From contig JAABSH010000019.1 in NCBI GenBank assembly GCA_011390465.1, positions 1-58,387 on the forward strand: DNA of 58,387 nucleotides, given 5' to 3'. A program made the translations under genes and the position numbers. Shown piece by piece: positions 1-7,586 of this stretch. Below the pieces are notes generated by a model. That model searched no databases. It was not told the DNA's origin and saw only the letters and a program-made list of their open reading frames with translations. Position 1 is the first letter of the stretch. Every line of letters starts with the position of its first letter. Source of the stretch: Desulfobacteraceae bacterium. GTDB taxonomy: Bacteria; Desulfobacterota; Desulfobacteria; Desulfobacterales; Desulfosalsimonadaceae.

Positions 1-392
1 TCCGGGTTATGGATGTAGAAGATTGTAAGCTTTTTCTCATTAGCCCCAAGAGCGGTCGCCAGAATGAAGTTGTTTTCATTCCCAAAAAGGTGGCGGACCG
101 GCTTAAGGATTATATCCGTTCAAAAAATATTGCTGGAGATGAAAGGATATTCCCGCTTGGCTATACTGGAGCAAGGCAAATTGTTAAAAAAGCCGGCAGA
201 AAGATCGGAGTTGAGATCAGCCCCCATGATCTCAGAAGGCATGCAGCAACTTTTGCCAGTCGATCTGGGGCACCTATTGAAATTGTCAGCAAAATTATTC
301 TCAGGCATGCCAATCTGTCAACGACCCAGCGTTATTTGGGCAAAGTCAGTGATTCTGAAGCCATGCGATGGATTGAAAACATATTTCATTGA
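1..392 (+). CDS. Tyrosine recombinase (phage-integrase family), C-terminal part only
   Basis: The reading frame is open to the left edge, so the protein's front half lies outside the window. What remains is the catalytic half of a tyrosine recombinase. It shows an HDLRRH box (His and second catalytic Arg), then LRHANLSTTQRY with the conserved His and the nucleophilic Tyr about 10 residues on. About 20 residues follow before the stop. The family cuts and rejoins DNA at short att sites, as in phage, island or XerCD-type recombination. The C-terminal box does not look like an integron integrase. It marks this flank as accessory, and no matching att site can be shown in the window. All catalytic residues expected in this part are present. 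Confidence 0.85.
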   Translation, partial: RVMDVEDCKLFLISPKSGRQNEVVFIPKKVADRLKDYIRSKNIAGDERIFPLGYTGARQIVKKAGRKIGVEISPHDLRRHAATFASRSGAPIEIVSKIILRHANLSTTQRYLGKVSDSEAMRWIENIFH

Positions 393-647
393 TGTAAAGA
401 AATACCGGGGCCGGTTATAAATCCAGTCCCGGTCAACCTTTTTTATTGTGGTGCCTTTCAATATGTTGTATGCAGTAAAAATAAAGAATACTGATGGGGA
501 TTATCGATAGTGCTCGCCTCAGAGAATCTCTGCAATACTGACGTTTCTATACAATGTCCTGAAATTTATTTACTGCAGGATTGGAAAGGTATTGAGGATT
601 TTTTTAGGCAGTCAAAACTCAAAGACAGGATAATTATCCTTGAATCT
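393..647. other. Intergenic stretch with one copy of a 68-bp repeat
   Basis: No credible gene is seen between the recombinase end and the stop of the GAF gene. A short GC-rich, T-followed segment (about 403-442) could end recombinase transcription, but the stem is weak. The only clear structure is the 68-bp repeat at 483-550. Confidence 0.4.
483..550 (+). repeat. 68-bp diverged direct repeat, copy 1
   Basis: This copy aligns without gaps to 1741-1808, in the same orientation, at roughly three quarters identity. Shared blocks include AGTGCTCG and TGCAATACTG. The two copies bracket the GAF gene. Function is unknown: they could be an old mobile-element edge, a regulatory motif or a duplicated flank. 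Confidence 0.6.
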
Positions 648-1505
648 CTATTCATCATAGATATCCAAATCCGGATAGTGCTCTTTTGCACAATCCCGAC
701 AAATACTGTGGCTGAATTCCGCGTCCGAATGATCACGAATATAAGATTCAATCTGTTTCCAGTAGCCTTTATCATCCCGGATCTTTTTGCAGTATGAGCA
801 GATGGGCAAAAGTCCACTTAGTTGCTTAACCTGAGACAGGGCTTTTTGAAGATCTATAATCATCTTCTCCCGTTGTTTTTCTGCCTGATTTTTTTCATCC
901 AGGTTTCTGCTGTTTTGTAACGCGATGGCCGCCAATTCGCCAAATCCGGTGGCCATTTTTGCATCGTTTTCGTCAAAATCGGATGCTTTGTTTGCCAAAC
1001 CGATTATTCCAACAGTCTTTTCATCTATTACCAAAGGTGCAAACATGGCATTTTTTAAAACAACATGCCCCTTGGGCATAAAATCGACCCATTCACTGTT
1101 CATAAAATCATTGTGGTAGGCCGCCTTATTCGAATAATAAGCCTCGGCACGTAGCCCCCGGATTGGCATAGGCAACTCCGGATTAACGTCACAAGGCAAA
1201 CCTCCTGCATCAAGAAAAAGGACTTCGTTTTCTTCACCGGTTTCACTTAATAAGGCGACATAACCTGAAGTAGCTCCGATCAGATCTTTGCAATAATCAA
1301 AAATCGCTCGTGCAGATTCCGTAAACCCCTTTTGGCCCAAAACAGCTTTTGATCCCTGCATAATTGCATAAAGTTCTTTTTTTCGAATGCTTGATTCCTG
1401 GATAGCCTCACAAAGTCGGGATAGCAATTCATCGTTGATTATAGATTTTGTTTTCAGATCTCGTATCTCTTGAATCAATTGATCTTTTGAAACATCGAAG
1501 CGCAT
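648..1505 (-). CDS. GAF-domain protein with C-terminal Cys-rich (CxxC...CxxC) module
   Basis: This is a soluble 285-residue signalling protein. A helical N-terminus (about 1-45) leads into a GAF domain (about 55-200), the small-molecule-binding fold that usually senses a ligand for a kinase, cyclase or regulator. A coiled-coil linker (about 200-230) follows. The end is a module with Cys236/Cys239 and Cys269/Cys272 around the phrase KKIRDDKGYW. That module ends many Desulfobacterota histidine kinases, PAS proteins and response regulators, and the four Cys could bind metal. No output domain is present, so partners must act in trans. The start is set by AGAGG six bases ahead of ATG. It stands alone between two 68-bp repeats. 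The domain call is firm; the ligand is unknown. Confidence 0.85.
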   Translation of the reverse strand: MRFDVSKDQLIQEIRDLKTKSIINDELLSRLCEAIQESSIRKKELYAIMQGSKAVLGQKGFTESARAIFDYCKDLIGATSGYVALLSETGEENEVLFLDAGGLPCDVNPELPMPIRGLRAEAYYSNKAAYHNDFMNSEWVDFMPKGHVVLKNAMFAPLVIDEKTVGIIGLANKASDFDENDAKMATGFGELAAIALQNSRNLDEKNQAEKQREKMIIDLQKALSQVKQLSGLLPICSYCKKIRDDKGYWKQIESYIRDHSDAEFSHSICRDCAKEHYPDLDIYDE

Positions 1506-1568
1506 GGTTACCTCTCTTTATAAAAGCATATTTTCTGCTATGTATATTCTAAGTCATTTTGATTTTTT

Positions 1569-1649
1569 GGCCGAAACGATGATCAAGGCCGAAACGATGA
1601 TCAAGGCCGAAACGATGATCAAGGCCGAAACGATGATCAAGGCCGAAAC
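1569..1649. repeat. Tandem repeat, 18-bp unit, 4.5 copies
   Basis: Four exact copies of GGCCGAAACGATGATCAA lie head to tail at 1569, 1587, 1605 and 1623, followed by a 9-base partial copy ending at 1649. The unit length is a multiple of three, but the frames are not part of a gene. Exact identity of all copies implies recent slippage expansion. It sits 64 bases upstream of the GAF gene start. Confidence 0.95.
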
Positions 1650-1740
1650 TTTTAATAAAGTAATCACTTAATCGAGTAAAGCTATTTAAACATACAAATT
1701 CAGCAAAAAACTCAATCAAGATCTTGTGGTCTGTTCGAGT

Positions 1741-1808
1741 GAAGAATAATGATTTCGCTTATCGACAGTGCTCGTTTTAGAGATTGCCTGCAATACTGTC
1801 GTTTTTAT
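1741..1808 (+). repeat. 68-bp diverged direct repeat, copy 2
   Basis: This is the partner of 483-550, with the same orientation and length and scattered substitutions. See that entry. Confidence 0.6.
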
Positions 1809-2040
1809 CACATTTGATGTTTGGTTTTGAATAAAAAGGGTGGGTAAAAAAATCGAGATAACCGCAGGCCATAATCAGCAATCAAGGTCCGACCATCCCC
1901 CCTTTCTGCAAATCCAATATTTTCTTAAAGTGCTCTTTTTGGTATCAAAAACATAGCGCTAAGCCACTTTTGAGGCCGGTTTTTCACATCATTCATTGAA
2001 TTTTCAGTCACTTAATTTGGTCCGACAAGAATTCCCAAGA

Positions 2041-2133
2041 ATTCCCAGAAATGTCACCGATGAAATGATAAAAACATATCTTGAGCATCATTTTGAACCG
2101 AATAAGGATGATGATTTCAAGAAGGAACATTAA
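2041..2133 (+). pseudogene. Remnant of an IS200/IS605-type Y1 transposase (C-terminal ~30 codons)
   Basis: In the frame ending at TAA 2131-2133 the product reads NVTDEMIKTYLEHH and then ends in an acidic stretch with DDDF. This is the typical last helix and tail of IS200-family (TnpA_REP/Y1) transposases. No catalytic HUH or Tyr part survives upstream. A 10-base duplication (ATTCCCAAGA-like, 2031-2050) sits at the break point. The element's hairpin-rich right end follows directly. It is a dead fragment. The match is by recall of the family's C-terminus, so confidence is moderate. Confidence 0.5.
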
Positions 2134-2210
2134 CGGGTCTTTCGACCCGTATCCGGGCTTTCAGCCCTTTACTTCATCCCACCGGCTTTTAACCGGTGGT
2201 TGTTGAGTTA
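2134..2210 (+). mobile_element. Hairpin-rich right end of the IS200-like remnant
   Basis: Three short palindromes follow the transposase stop: CGGGTC-tttc-GACCCG (from 2134), GGGC-tttca-GCCC, and CCACCGG-cttttaa-CCGGTGG (about 2179-2199). IS200/IS605 elements carry such imperfect palindromes at their ends, where the Y1 transposase recognises single-stranded hairpins. The matching left end is not seen. Confidence 0.45.
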
Positions 2211-2318
2211 ATCGAAGCGGATAACCAAATAATTTTAAATGTGCTGCGGGAAAACCGGAGATCATTTTCAATCCAGCCGGATCAGTTATCACCTATAACA
2301 CCATAGCGGCAAAAAAAA

Positions 2319-2348
2319 TCACATATGACCTATCGGTGATATGTCACC
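2319..2348. promoter_or_regulatory. Paired palindromic sites upstream of the BON operon
   Basis: TCACATATGACC at 2319-2330 is followed by the near-palindrome GGTGATATGTCACC at 2335-2348, then a T6 run. The same arrangement occurs at 10034-10062 ahead of the DUF2141 gene. Two dyads about 100 bases upstream of a promoter-like box fit an activator or enhancer binding site. No cognate regulator can be named. Confidence 0.5.
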
Positions 2349-2449
2349 TTTTTTCATGTCGTGATTCAGGAATGCCCGGCAAATTATATTTGAATAAATT
2401 GTCTTACAAATCAGGATGATGGATTAAACGACGGTCAGTATTGGGAGCC

Positions 2450-2465
2450 TGGCATAAATATTGAA
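2450..2465 (+). promoter_or_regulatory. Candidate sigma-54-like promoter of the BON operon
   Basis: TGGCATAAATATTGAA matches the -24 part of the sigma-54 consensus (TGGCAY) with correct spacing, but has TTGAA where TTGCA/T is expected. A matching box lies at 10344-10359. The conserved spacing from upstream dyad pair to box (102 bases here, 101 there after MITE removal) supports a shared promoter. The -12 mismatch keeps the sigma-54 assignment tentative. Confidence 0.35.
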
Positions 2466-2494
2466 TTTATATAAATCAATGAATACGTGAATCA

Positions 2495-2514
2495 CCCGTA
2501 AAACTTTTTTCGGG
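2495..2514 (+). promoter_or_regulatory. 5'-leader hairpin, conserved with 10390-10409
   Basis: CCCG...CGGG arms close a 20-base hairpin 37 bases before the BON gene start. The stem bases differ from those at 10390-10409, yet pairing is kept, which suggests selection on structure. Confidence 0.4.
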
Positions 2515-2551
2515 AACGATTAAAATCACACCCCAAAAAGGAGTAACGGCT

Positions 2552-2866
2552 ATGAAAACAAAAAACAGGTTTATCGGCTATTGTGTCCTTCTGATCCTTA
2601 TCCTCACCTTTGCGGCCTGCGCATCGACATCCAAACAGGAAAGCACCGGCGATTATGTTGACGATTCGGTCATCACAACCAAGGTCAAATCACTGCTTGC
2701 AACGGATGATTTTCTTAAGTCATTCCAGATCGGTGTCGAAACTTACAAAGGCACAGTCCAACTGAGCGGTTTTGTGAACTCATCACAGGCTTCCGCCAAA
2801 GCCGTGGCGCTTGCCAACTCGGTAGATGGCGTCAAATCAGTTAAAAACAGCCTTGTCGTGAAATGA
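2552..2866 (+). CDS. BON-domain lipoprotein (OsmY-like)
   Basis: This 104-residue exported protein carries a signal peptide ending in the lipobox LTFAAC (lipid-bearing Cys23). A single BON domain (about 36-104) follows, with the typical VDDSVITTKVKSLL start and a GTVQLSGFV strand. BON domains bind phospholipid surfaces and occur in osmotic or envelope-stress proteins such as OsmY and DolP. A lipid anchor at the envelope is therefore likely. AAAAGGAG lies a proper distance before ATG. It heads a run of three small genes with the lmo0937-like and DUF3185-like membrane proteins, a grouping often stress-induced in related bacteria. Upstream dyads and a hairpin suggest tight regulation. Confidence 0.9.
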   Translation: MKTKNRFIGYCVLLILILTFAACASTSKQESTGDYVDDSVITTKVKSLLATDDFLKSFQIGVETYKGTVQLSGFVNSSQASAKAVALANSVDGVKSVKNSLVVK

Positions 2867-2958
2867 ACGCGCTGAGGTCGGTCAATTTTTGGATGAACGA
2901 AATCAAGGGGGCTTAAAATAACAGATCATCTTTAACATCGAATTTTAAGGAAAATCCA

Positions 2959-3135
2959 ATGCTGTATGTTACTGCAGGAATACTGGTAATCCTCTGGCTG
3001 CTGGGAATTTTGAATAATTACACAATGGGCGGATTCTTTCATATCCTGCTGGTGTTTGCCGTTGCCACTATACTGGTCAATATTGTTCAGGGCCGGAAAA
3101 TCAAAAAATCAGCAGGACAACATAAAGCAAATTAA
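2959..3135 (+). CDS. lmo0937/DUF5670-type small membrane protein
   Basis: The product has 58 residues, beginning MLYVTAGILVILWLLG. Two membrane helices (about 3-18 and 24-42) are joined by a short loop and end in a basic tail, QGRKIKK. Length, the LWLLG motif and the GRK ending match the lmo0937 family of tiny membrane proteins. Their role is not established; they are linked with stress and cell-envelope genes. AAGGA precedes the start. It lies 92 bases after the BON gene and 21 before the next small membrane gene, consistent with one transcript. Confidence 0.75.
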   Translation: MLYVTAGILVILWLLGILNNYTMGGFFHILLVFAVATILVNIVQGRKIKKSAGQHKAN

Positions 3136-3156
3136 TACCTTACAAGGTAGGGTCAA

Positions 3157-3378
3157 ATGAAAACAACCACATTTCTTGCCATCATCCTTATTGCCATAGG
3201 GATTGTCGCCTTCGGGTATCAAGGGACCAGTTACACGACAAGGGAAAAAGTAGTCGATATCGGTCCCCTGGAAATGACCGCGGATAAAACAAGAACGATT
3301 CCGTTGCCGCCGATCGCTGGCGCTATCGCTCTTGCCGGCGGTATCGTGCTGCTGGTCATGGCCAGGAAAAAAGCCTGA
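3157..3378 (+). CDS. DUF3185-like small membrane protein
   Basis: The 73-residue protein has two hydrophobic helices (about 5-22 and 50-69). Between them is a polar loop with the phrase YTTREKVVDIGPLEMTA, which I associate with the DUF3185 family of two-helix membrane proteins. The biochemical role is unknown. It is the last gene of the BON/lmo0937 group and is probably co-expressed with it. The start has AAGGTAGG upstream. Confidence 0.65.
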   Translation: MKTTTFLAIILIAIGIVAFGYQGTSYTTREKVVDIGPLEMTADKTRTIPLPPIAGAIALAGGIVLLVMARKKA

Positions 3379-3445
3379 ATATCATTTGGCAGAGCATCAA
3401 CAAATCAAAGTGGTAATTGTCGATCCGTCGTAACTGACTGAAAAA

Positions 3446-3607
3446 TCGGCAAGAGAGATTGTCATCAGGGAAACGGGGCTACCAGGTAAGATAGATCTGA
3501 ATCAGGCAGAGGTATGCGCTTTGAATGGAATTGAAGATGTTCCGGTGAAGTTTGCCGAAATGAAAAAAGCCCGCTACCGTGCCCAATCATCGATTGAGAC
3601 CCATTAA
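3446..3607 (+). pseudogene. Unrecognised open fragment, probably a gene remnant
   Basis: A stretch of about 53 open codons ends at TAA 3605-3607 and reads like protein (KIDLNQAEVCALNGIEDVPVKF), but it has no start codon or ribosome site. I cannot name the family. It is most likely a decayed gene end. The rest of the 3379-3729 interval shows nothing clear. Confidence 0.25.
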
Positions 3608-3729
3608 AATATGAAGTTTAATTATCTGGATCGTCTGCAAATAAAAATACTAATGTTCTTGAAAGGCCGCTCACGGCCGCTGTCAATATAACTCTTCATC
3701 TCAAGTCAAACCACAACAGGAGTCTCGCT

Positions 3730-3960
3730 ATGAAAGAAATAATTGAAATTATTGCACGCGCGTTAGTTGATGAACCGGATGTCGTATCCGTTAAAGAAGT
3801 TGGCGGGGGGCATACATCCATACTGGAACTCAAAGTGGCCAAAACTGACCTGGGTAAGATCATCGGCAAACAGGGCCGGACAGCCGGCGCATTGCGGACC
3901 ATTTTAACCGCTGTTTCGGCCAGGTCAAGAAAAAACATGGTGCTCGATATTGTTGAATAA
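3730..3960 (+). CDS. khpA: KH-domain RNA-binding protein KhpA (YlqC family)
   Basis: The whole 76-residue protein is one KH domain with the GKIIGKQG loop (about 42-49) that grips single-stranded RNA. Length and layout match KhpA/YlqC, a small RNA chaperone that in other bacteria partners KhpB and affects cell division and small-RNA networks. It starts with AGGAG seven bases before ATG. KhpA is commonly found between rpsP and rimM, so this lone location beside accessory genes suggests an extra or relocated copy. Confidence 0.85.
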   Translation: MKEIIEIIARALVDEPDVVSVKEVGGGHTSILELKVAKTDLGKIIGKQGRTAGALRTILTAVSARSRKNMVLDIVE

Positions 3961-3996
3961 ACAAAAAGATCGGCATTGACCGATAAAGAGACCGTA

Positions 3997-4341
3997 ATGA
4001 TTGTCGTCAGAATAATTATGAATGTGCTTCCGGAGAAACAGAAAGAGGTTTTGCAAACGCTTCATTCATTGATCGCGTCACCGGGAGAAACAGAGGATTA
4101 TCTGAGCTACGGCATTTTCTGCGACCTTGAAGATCATAATATTTTTAACCTGATTTCGGAATGGGAGACTCGAAAGCATTTGGATCATCATCTGCGGTCC
4201 GACCGATTTAGGGTTTTAATGGGAACTAAGAGTCTCTTATTCGAACCATTAAGAATTCAGATATTTCCGGTCTCCGATACTGAAGGAATGGAGACTGTTA
4301 ATTCCATGAGAAAAAAATTAAAACCAATTTATCCCATCTGA
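3997..4341 (+). CDS. Antibiotic-biosynthesis-monooxygenase (ABM) domain protein
   Basis: The 114-residue protein begins MIVVRIIMNVLPEKQKEVLQTL, the usual ABM ferredoxin-like opening, and continues with a SYGIFCDLEDHNIFNLISEW strand-turn-strand. ABM folds serve as small monooxygenases, haem-degrading enzymes or quorum-signal enzymes. Many in anaerobes act only as dimeric binding proteins, so no reaction is claimed. A longer frame exists from TTG at 3976, but the ATG at 3997 fits the family start better. The gene ends 22 bases before the radical SAM gene, so co-transcription is plausible. Confidence 0.65.
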   Translation: MIVVRIIMNVLPEKQKEVLQTLHSLIASPGETEDYLSYGIFCDLEDHNIFNLISEWETRKHLDHHLRSDRFRVLMGTKSLLFEPLRIQIFPVSDTEGMETVNSMRKKLKPIYPI

Positions 4342-4363
4342 ATGGGAAGAGGGGCCTGGCTTT

Positions 4364-5842
4364 ATGAACATTCTTCTTATTTACCCAAAATTTCCGGATA
4401 CGTTCTGGTCTTTTACGTACGCACTAAGTTTTATCGGAAAAAAATCGGCATTCCCGCCCCTGGGACTCCTGACCGTTGCAGCCATGCTTCCGGAAAAATG
4501 GTCCCGGCGCCTGGTGGACGTCAATGTGGAGAGCCTGACGGACAAAGACCTTTTATGGGCGGATATGGCCTTTATCGGGGGGATGGCGGTTCAGCGAAAA
4601 TCCGCCAGGCAGATTATCAATCGCTGTATTGAGTTAAATTTAAAGGTCGTTGCCGGCGGGCCGCTTTTTACTTCCGAGCCTGATGAATTTTTGGATGTGG
4701 ACCATCTTGTTCTCGATGAAGCGGAACGCACCCTTCCCCTTTTTCTTGCGGACCTGCAAAACGGACACGCGAAAAAGGTCTACCGGGCCCCGTCCTTCTG
4801 CGATCTTTGCGATACACCGGTTCCTTCGTGGGAGCTGATAAAAATGAAACGATATGCGTCCATGAGCATTCAGTTTTCCAGAGGATGCCCGTTTAACTGC
4901 GAATTCTGCAATGTAACGGCGTTGTTCGGACACAAGCCGAGACTAAAAGACCCGCAGCAAGTTATCGCAGAACTCGATCGTATTTATGCTGCCGGCTGGC
5001 GCAGCAGTATATTTTTTGTTGACGACAATTTCATTGGAAATAAGGGCTACCTTAAAACGCATCTTTTGCCCGCCCTAATCGAATGGCGCAAAGACAAAAA
5101 AGGATGCGTTTTTTTCACGGAAGCCTCCATCAATCTCGCCGATGACCCTGAACTCCTTGACATGATGGCAAGATCCGGATTTGACGCCGTTTTTATCGGC
5201 ATTGAATCGCCGGACGAGGGCAGTCTGACGGAATGTCATAAAACCCAGAATAAAAACCGGGATCTCCTTGAAAGTGTCGCGATTATCCACCGGTCAGGGT
5301 TGCAGGTGATGGGCGGTTTTATTGTGGGCTTTGATTGTGATTTGCCTTCAATTTTTCAGCAACAAATCGATTTTATACAAAAGAGTGGAATTGTCACCGC
5401 AATGGTCGGCATGCTCCAGGCTCCTCCGGGAACGCGGCTCTTTGACCGGCTTTCCCGGGAAAGTCGGATCATCAATATATTTTCCGGTGATAATGTGGAC
5501 GGAACAACCAATATCATTCCCCGGATGGGCATGGACAAACTTTCAGACGGGTATCAATTGATCATGAAACAGATTTATTCCCCGAAAAACTATTATCAAC
5601 GGGTCAGGACCTTACTAAAGGAACTTAAGACACCTGAAATCAACCAGCCGATAAATTTTCAGCGGTTTCTTTCACTTTTCCGATCCGCATTCCGGCTCGG
5701 GGTGCTGGGAAAAGAAAGGTTCCACTATTGGCGGCTGATGGTCTGGACCCTGATCCGAAAGCCCAGACTGATGCCCGTGGCAATAACGCTTTCAATCTAT
5801 GGCCATCACTACCGCAAAATATGTGAATTGTATATTTATTAA
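4364..5842 (+). CDS. B12-binding radical SAM protein, DUF4070 type (paralogue 1)
   Basis: The 492-residue enzyme has an N-terminal cobalamin-binding Rossmann-like domain (about 1-140), a radical SAM core with Cys175, Cys179 and Cys182 in CPFNCEFC to hold the 4Fe-4S cluster, and a DUF4070-type C-terminus. Enzymes of this architecture use SAM and cobalamin, often to methylate unactivated carbons. The hopanoid C-2 methylase HpnP belongs to this group. No hopanoid genes lie nearby, so the substrate is open. A paralogue sits at 11516-13048 and a fragment of a third precedes that one. The 3' end overlaps an alternative longer start of the following hydrolase gene. Confidence 0.85.
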   Translation: MNILLIYPKFPDTFWSFTYALSFIGKKSAFPPLGLLTVAAMLPEKWSRRLVDVNVESLTDKDLLWADMAFIGGMAVQRKSARQIINRCIELNLKVVAGGPLFTSEPDEFLDVDHLVLDEAERTLPLFLADLQNGHAKKVYRAPSFCDLCDTPVPSWELIKMKRYASMSIQFSRGCPFNCEFCNVTALFGHKPRLKDPQQVIAELDRIYAAGWRSSIFFVDDNFIGNKGYLKTHLLPALIEWRKDKKGCVFFTEASINLADDPELLDMMARSGFDAVFIGIESPDEGSLTECHKTQNKNRDLLESVAIIHRSGLQVMGGFIVGFDCDLPSIFQQQIDFIQKSGIVTAMVGMLQAPPGTRLFDRLSRESRIINIFSGDNVDGTTNIIPRMGMDKLSDGYQLIMKQIYSPKNYYQRVRTLLKELKTPEINQPINFQRFLSLFRSAFRLGVLGKERFHYWRLMVWTLIRKPRLMPVAITLSIYGHHYRKICELYIY

Positions 5843-5849
5843 AACCGAG

Positions 5850-6779
5850 ATGGAGATGATCGGAACCCCACATAAAACGAATGTAAACGGTGTATCCATC
5901 GCCTGGAGCGAAATGGGCTCGGGCCCACCACTTGTGCTCATTCACGGCTTCCAGGACACCCATCGCGTCTGGACAAAGGTGGCTCCCCTGCTTGCCGATG
6001 ATTTTCGCGTAATAATGATAGATCTTCCCGGCAGCGGCCTCTCAGATCGGCCGGACGCTCCTTATACGTTGACCTGGTATGCGAAAATGATAATTGCATG
6101 GATGGATGCCGCAGGTATCGAAAAAGCCCATATATGCGGGCATTCGTTCGGCGGCGGCATTGCCCAGTGGTTGCTTCTTGAAGGCCGGAGCCGGATCGAC
6201 CGGCTGGCACTTCTGGCACCAGGGGGTTTGGGTAAAGAGGTCGGTATATGGCTGAAGTATGCGACATTTCCAGTGCTTGGACCCCGGCTGACGCCATTTG
6301 TTGTCCGACGTCTCATTCCTGTGCTCATGCGTTTTGCCCCGGCTATTTTCGGCAAACGGGACCCGGATGAAATTAAGCGGTTCGTCAAGATGATGGACGT
6401 TCCCGGAACGCATCGGGCATTTCAACAGTCGGTGGCGGGCGTCATCAATCTCTCTGGTCAGTATATGCAGACAAAACAGCGTGCCAGTGAGCTTGACGAG
6501 TTGCCACCCATAGCCCTTTTTTGGGGAGAGAATGATCCCATCCTGCCAGCGAAACACGGTCGTTCCATGATGGCGCAGTCTACTGGAATTACCCTGACAA
6601 CGTACCCGAAATGCGGTCATTTTCCGCAGCTGGACATTGCGTCAACCTTTGCTCATGATTTGAAAAAATTTCTCCATGACCCGCATCGGCCATTTGCACA
6701 CATTTACGCTGAAAAACTGAGAAAGGTGCCGCCGAAAGTTCATGGGAACACCTCGAAAATACCCGTTGTGCGGTTTTAA
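5850..6779 (+). CDS. Alpha/beta hydrolase
   Basis: This 309-residue alpha/beta-hydrolase-fold protein has the oxyanion segment LIHGFQDTHRVW, the nucleophile elbow GHSFGGG (Ser99), an acid in WGENDP (Asp229) and His257 in CGHFPQ, so the triad is complete. A helical lid lies between about 130 and 200. It has no signal peptide and is likely cytosolic. It begins eight bases after the radical SAM gene and is probably its operon partner, perhaps cleaving an ester in the same pathway. An upstream ATG at 5799 inside the previous gene extends the frame by 17 residues, but the homologous region starts later. Confidence 0.75.
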   Translation: MEMIGTPHKTNVNGVSIAWSEMGSGPPLVLIHGFQDTHRVWTKVAPLLADDFRVIMIDLPGSGLSDRPDAPYTLTWYAKMIIAWMDAAGIEKAHICGHSFGGGIAQWLLLEGRSRIDRLALLAPGGLGKEVGIWLKYATFPVLGPRLTPFVVRRLIPVLMRFAPAIFGKRDPDEIKRFVKMMDVPGTHRAFQQSVAGVINLSGQYMQTKQRASELDELPPIALFWGENDPILPAKHGRSMMAQSTGITLTTYPKCGHFPQLDIASTFAHDLKKFLHDPHRPFAHIYAEKLRKVPPKVHGNTSKIPVVRF

Positions 6780-6821
6780 TGATTTGAAATCAGATACTCA
6801 AAAAAATTGAGGGGAAATATC

Positions 6822-7100
6822 ATGAAAAAAAATTCAGAGTCCAAGAGCATTGAACAGCTAATGGCTGAAGCCGATGAGCTGATGCAGCAGATCAATAATG
6901 ATGCCTCCAAAGACATGGAAGAAGCCCATCGCCTGGAGTTTGATAAACACACGCAAAACTTCCAAAAAATCAAAACCGAGGTGCAGGGCAATACCGGAAA
7001 GACAGGGCTGTCTGAAATGGAATCCAGTTCCGATGGCATGCACGAGGCCATTCAAGATATTGTGAAGGCCTTTCGGAATTTGAAAAACAGGATTTTTTGA
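6822..7100 (+). CDS. Small hypothetical protein, helical and acidic
   Basis: The family is not recognised. The 92-residue product is Lys/Glu-rich, with predicted amphipathic helices and a Ser-rich middle, and has no membrane segment. The start at 6822 is chosen because GAGGGG lies eight bases upstream; a longer TTG start would place that site inside the gene. It is the first of three small orphan genes in a row (next at 7166 and 7587), each with its own good ribosome site. Confidence 0.55.
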   Translation: MKKNSESKSIEQLMAEADELMQQINNDASKDMEEAHRLEFDKHTQNFQKIKTEVQGNTGKTGLSEMESSSDGMHEAIQDIVKAFRNLKNRIF

Positions 7101-7165
7101 TTTCCGGAAAATCCCTTTAACCGGCGTCCGGCTTTTAAAAATAACGACAAGAGTGGAGATGGGCC

Positions 7166-7411
7166 ATGACAAAGAAGATTCAATGGGAAAAGGTGTTCGA
7201 TCAGTTTTTGAACAAAGCAAAAACAGAAGGCAAAGGGATTTTTTCGGATTTTTTCAACCCCCATCGGACACCCTGTTTGGGGGAAACTGAAGAGCTGATT
7301 TCTTCAATAGAAAATGGAATCGGCAAAATGCATTCCAATGCAAATGAATTCAAGGAAGCCTGGGAACATCTGCGGAATGAGTATCCGGATCTTATGGATG
7401 AAACGAGCTGA
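7166..7411 (+). CDS. Small hypothetical protein
   Basis: An 81-residue soluble protein of unknown family, mainly helical with a single Cys, ending LRNEYPDLMDETS. GGAG stands a normal distance before ATG. It follows the previous small gene by 65 bases on the same strand, and a strong GC hairpin lies just after it at 7436-7456. Confidence 0.5.
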   Translation: MTKKIQWEKVFDQFLNKAKTEGKGIFSDFFNPHRTPCLGETEELISSIENGIGKMHSNANEFKEAWEHLRNEYPDLMDETS

Positions 7412-7435
7412 TCCATATCGTCTTTTTAGATAGTA

Positions 7436-7456
7436 GGCCTGGCAGAAAGCCAGGCC
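7436..7456 (+). terminator. GC hairpin after the small-gene pair
   Basis: A perfect 8-base stem, GGCCTGGC-agaaa-GCCAGGCC, sits 25 bases after the stop of the second small gene. The following bases are CCCCTTA and not a T run, so it may pause or end transcription, or stabilise the mRNA end. A second, weaker stem (CCGCT...AGCGG) follows at about 7477-7494. Confidence 0.45.
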
Positions 7457-7586
7457 CCTTATGATATGCTGAAACCGCTGGTCAGCGCCATAAGCGGATT
7501 TTCCTTAAAGCCCCTCAAGACCGATGCGAAAAGCGACGGCTGAGGGCAAGCGAAAAATGAAAAGTATTATAGAAAGGAGACTGAAA

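Larger units (their letters stand above)
1506..2551. other. Gene-free 1-kb region holding repeats, an IS remnant and a regulatory region
   Basis: No complete gene is visible here. In order the stretch holds an 18-bp tandem repeat (1569-1649), the second 68-bp repeat (1741-1808), the decayed 3' end of an IS200-type transposase with its terminal hairpins (about 2041-2210), and the upstream control region of the BON lipoprotein operon (2319-2551). The part from 1809 to 2040 shows nothing I recognise. Confidence 0.6.

Noticed and set aside
1-392. The recombinase as the integron integrase for the attC sites
   Set aside because: The C-terminal boxes read like a phage/island integrase. The IntI-type patch cannot be checked because that part lies off the window, and the spacing to the attC sites (over 12 kb) argues against it.
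1569-1649. A CRISPR array
   Set aside because: Units are contiguous without spacers, and no cas genes are present.
4364-5842. Naming the DUF4070 gene hpnP (hopanoid C-2 methylase)
   Set aside because: Only the architecture matches. No hopanoid genes are nearby and there are two paralogues, so the name would be a guess.
7467-7560. A c-di-GMP or other riboswitch ahead of the small gene at 7587
   Set aside because: Only a weak stem is present. None of the conserved loop sequences of known classes are visible.
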